From the NCBI GenBank assembly GCA_937900165.1, contig CALCCX010000324.1, positions 1-6,692 on the forward strand: a DNA stretch of 6,692 bases, in the 5' to 3' direction. Below, in pieces: positions 6,554 to 6,692 of the stretch. The translations under genes were made by a program, and so were the position numbers. The DNA is from an uncultured Acidimicrobiia bacterium. Lineage in GTDB: Bacteria > Actinomycetota > Acidimicrobiia > Spongiisociales > Spongiisociaceae. Numbering within the stretch: position 1 is the stretch's first letter; each line of letters begins with the position of its first letter. The notes under the pieces were generated by a model. It did no database searches and was not told where the DNA came from. It saw only the letters and a program-made list of their open reading frames with translations.

Positions 6554-6611
6554 AGATCGGAAGAGCGTCGTGTAGGGAAAGAGTGTAGATCTCGGTGGTC
6601 GCCGTATCATT
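6554..6611 (-). other. Full Illumina P5 adapter read-through (not genomic)
   Basis: These 58 bases match the reverse complement of the complete Illumina P5 universal oligo, from AGATCGGAAGAGCGTC to GCCGTATCATT. Translated on the minus strand they give NDTATTEIYTLSLHDALPI, a peptide known as a recurrent adapter artefact in protein databases. The genomic insert ends at 6553. Confidence 0.98.
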
Positions 6612-6692
6612 AAAAAAAAAAAACAACACGCTGTCGCAGCGCACTCGACCGACACCCTCATTCTATCTCTATCTCAACGTCTACAGTCTCTC
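6612..6692. other. Poly-A run and run-off noise after the adapter (not genomic)
   Basis: Twelve A residues (6612-6623) directly follow the terminal base of the P5 oligo. The next 69 bases are C/T/A-rich with no open frame, motif or repeat that I can identify. Reads that run past the end of the flow-cell oligo typically give a homopolymer and then random calls. The poly-A supplies the FFFF in the false N-terminus of the kinase fragment. Confidence 0.88.

Noticed and set aside
6554..6644. N-terminal 30 residues of the open frame leading into the kinase fragment
   Set aside because: They translate the P5 adapter, the poly-A run and part of the run-off tail, so they are not protein.
1..6692. Mobile element or linear replicon with terminal inverted repeats
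   Set aside because: The repeats are sequencing adapter; there is no transposase, integrase or replication gene.

Overview
This window is a short contig from a GC-rich, high-Actinomycetota-like genome, with sequencing adapter left on both ends. Bases 1-33 are the Illumina P5/read-1 adapter. Bases 6554-6611 are the reverse complement of the full P5 oligo, followed by a 12-base poly-A run and 69 bases of run-off noise. The genomic insert is therefore about 34-6553. Support for Actinomycetota comes from the MMPL transporter with the C-terminal 'NWW.P.WLDR.LP' signature, a NarL-type two-component pair, an Hsd4A/Hsd4B-like beta-oxidation pair and GTG starts. The class (perhaps Acidimicrobiia) is a guess.

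All six genes lie on the minus strand, so they are transcribed from high to low coordinates. First comes the 3' end of a NarL-family sensor kinase (6153-6553, cut by the contig edge), which overlaps by four bases the start of its LuxR/NarL response regulator (5500-6156). A 135-base gap follows, holding a good promoter and an AT-rich block of three direct repeats. Next are an MMPL/RND exporter (3124-5364) and, 40 bases on, a cytosolic GH13 alpha-glucosidase (1485-3083). After a 99-base gap with a perfect short inverted repeat come an SDR (3R)-hydroxyacyl-CoA dehydrogenase (480-1385) and, three bases later, a MaoC-type hydratase cut off by the left adapter (34-476).

Three functional units are likely: signalling (kinase and regulator), export (MMPL, possibly with the glucosidase in one transcript), and D-specific beta-oxidation (SDR and MaoC, together equivalent to the first two domains of eukaryotic multifunctional enzyme 2). 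The regulator is a plausible controller of the exporter promoter, but this is inferred from adjacency only.

I see no CRISPR, tRNA, rRNA, transposon or obviously new system. The most consequential observation is the adapter contamination: it creates a false 33-bp terminal inverted repeat and adds artificial peptides to both terminal proteins. The most interesting biological signal is the iterated operator-like array in front of the exporter. No gene-free stretch inside the insert exceeds 135 bases.
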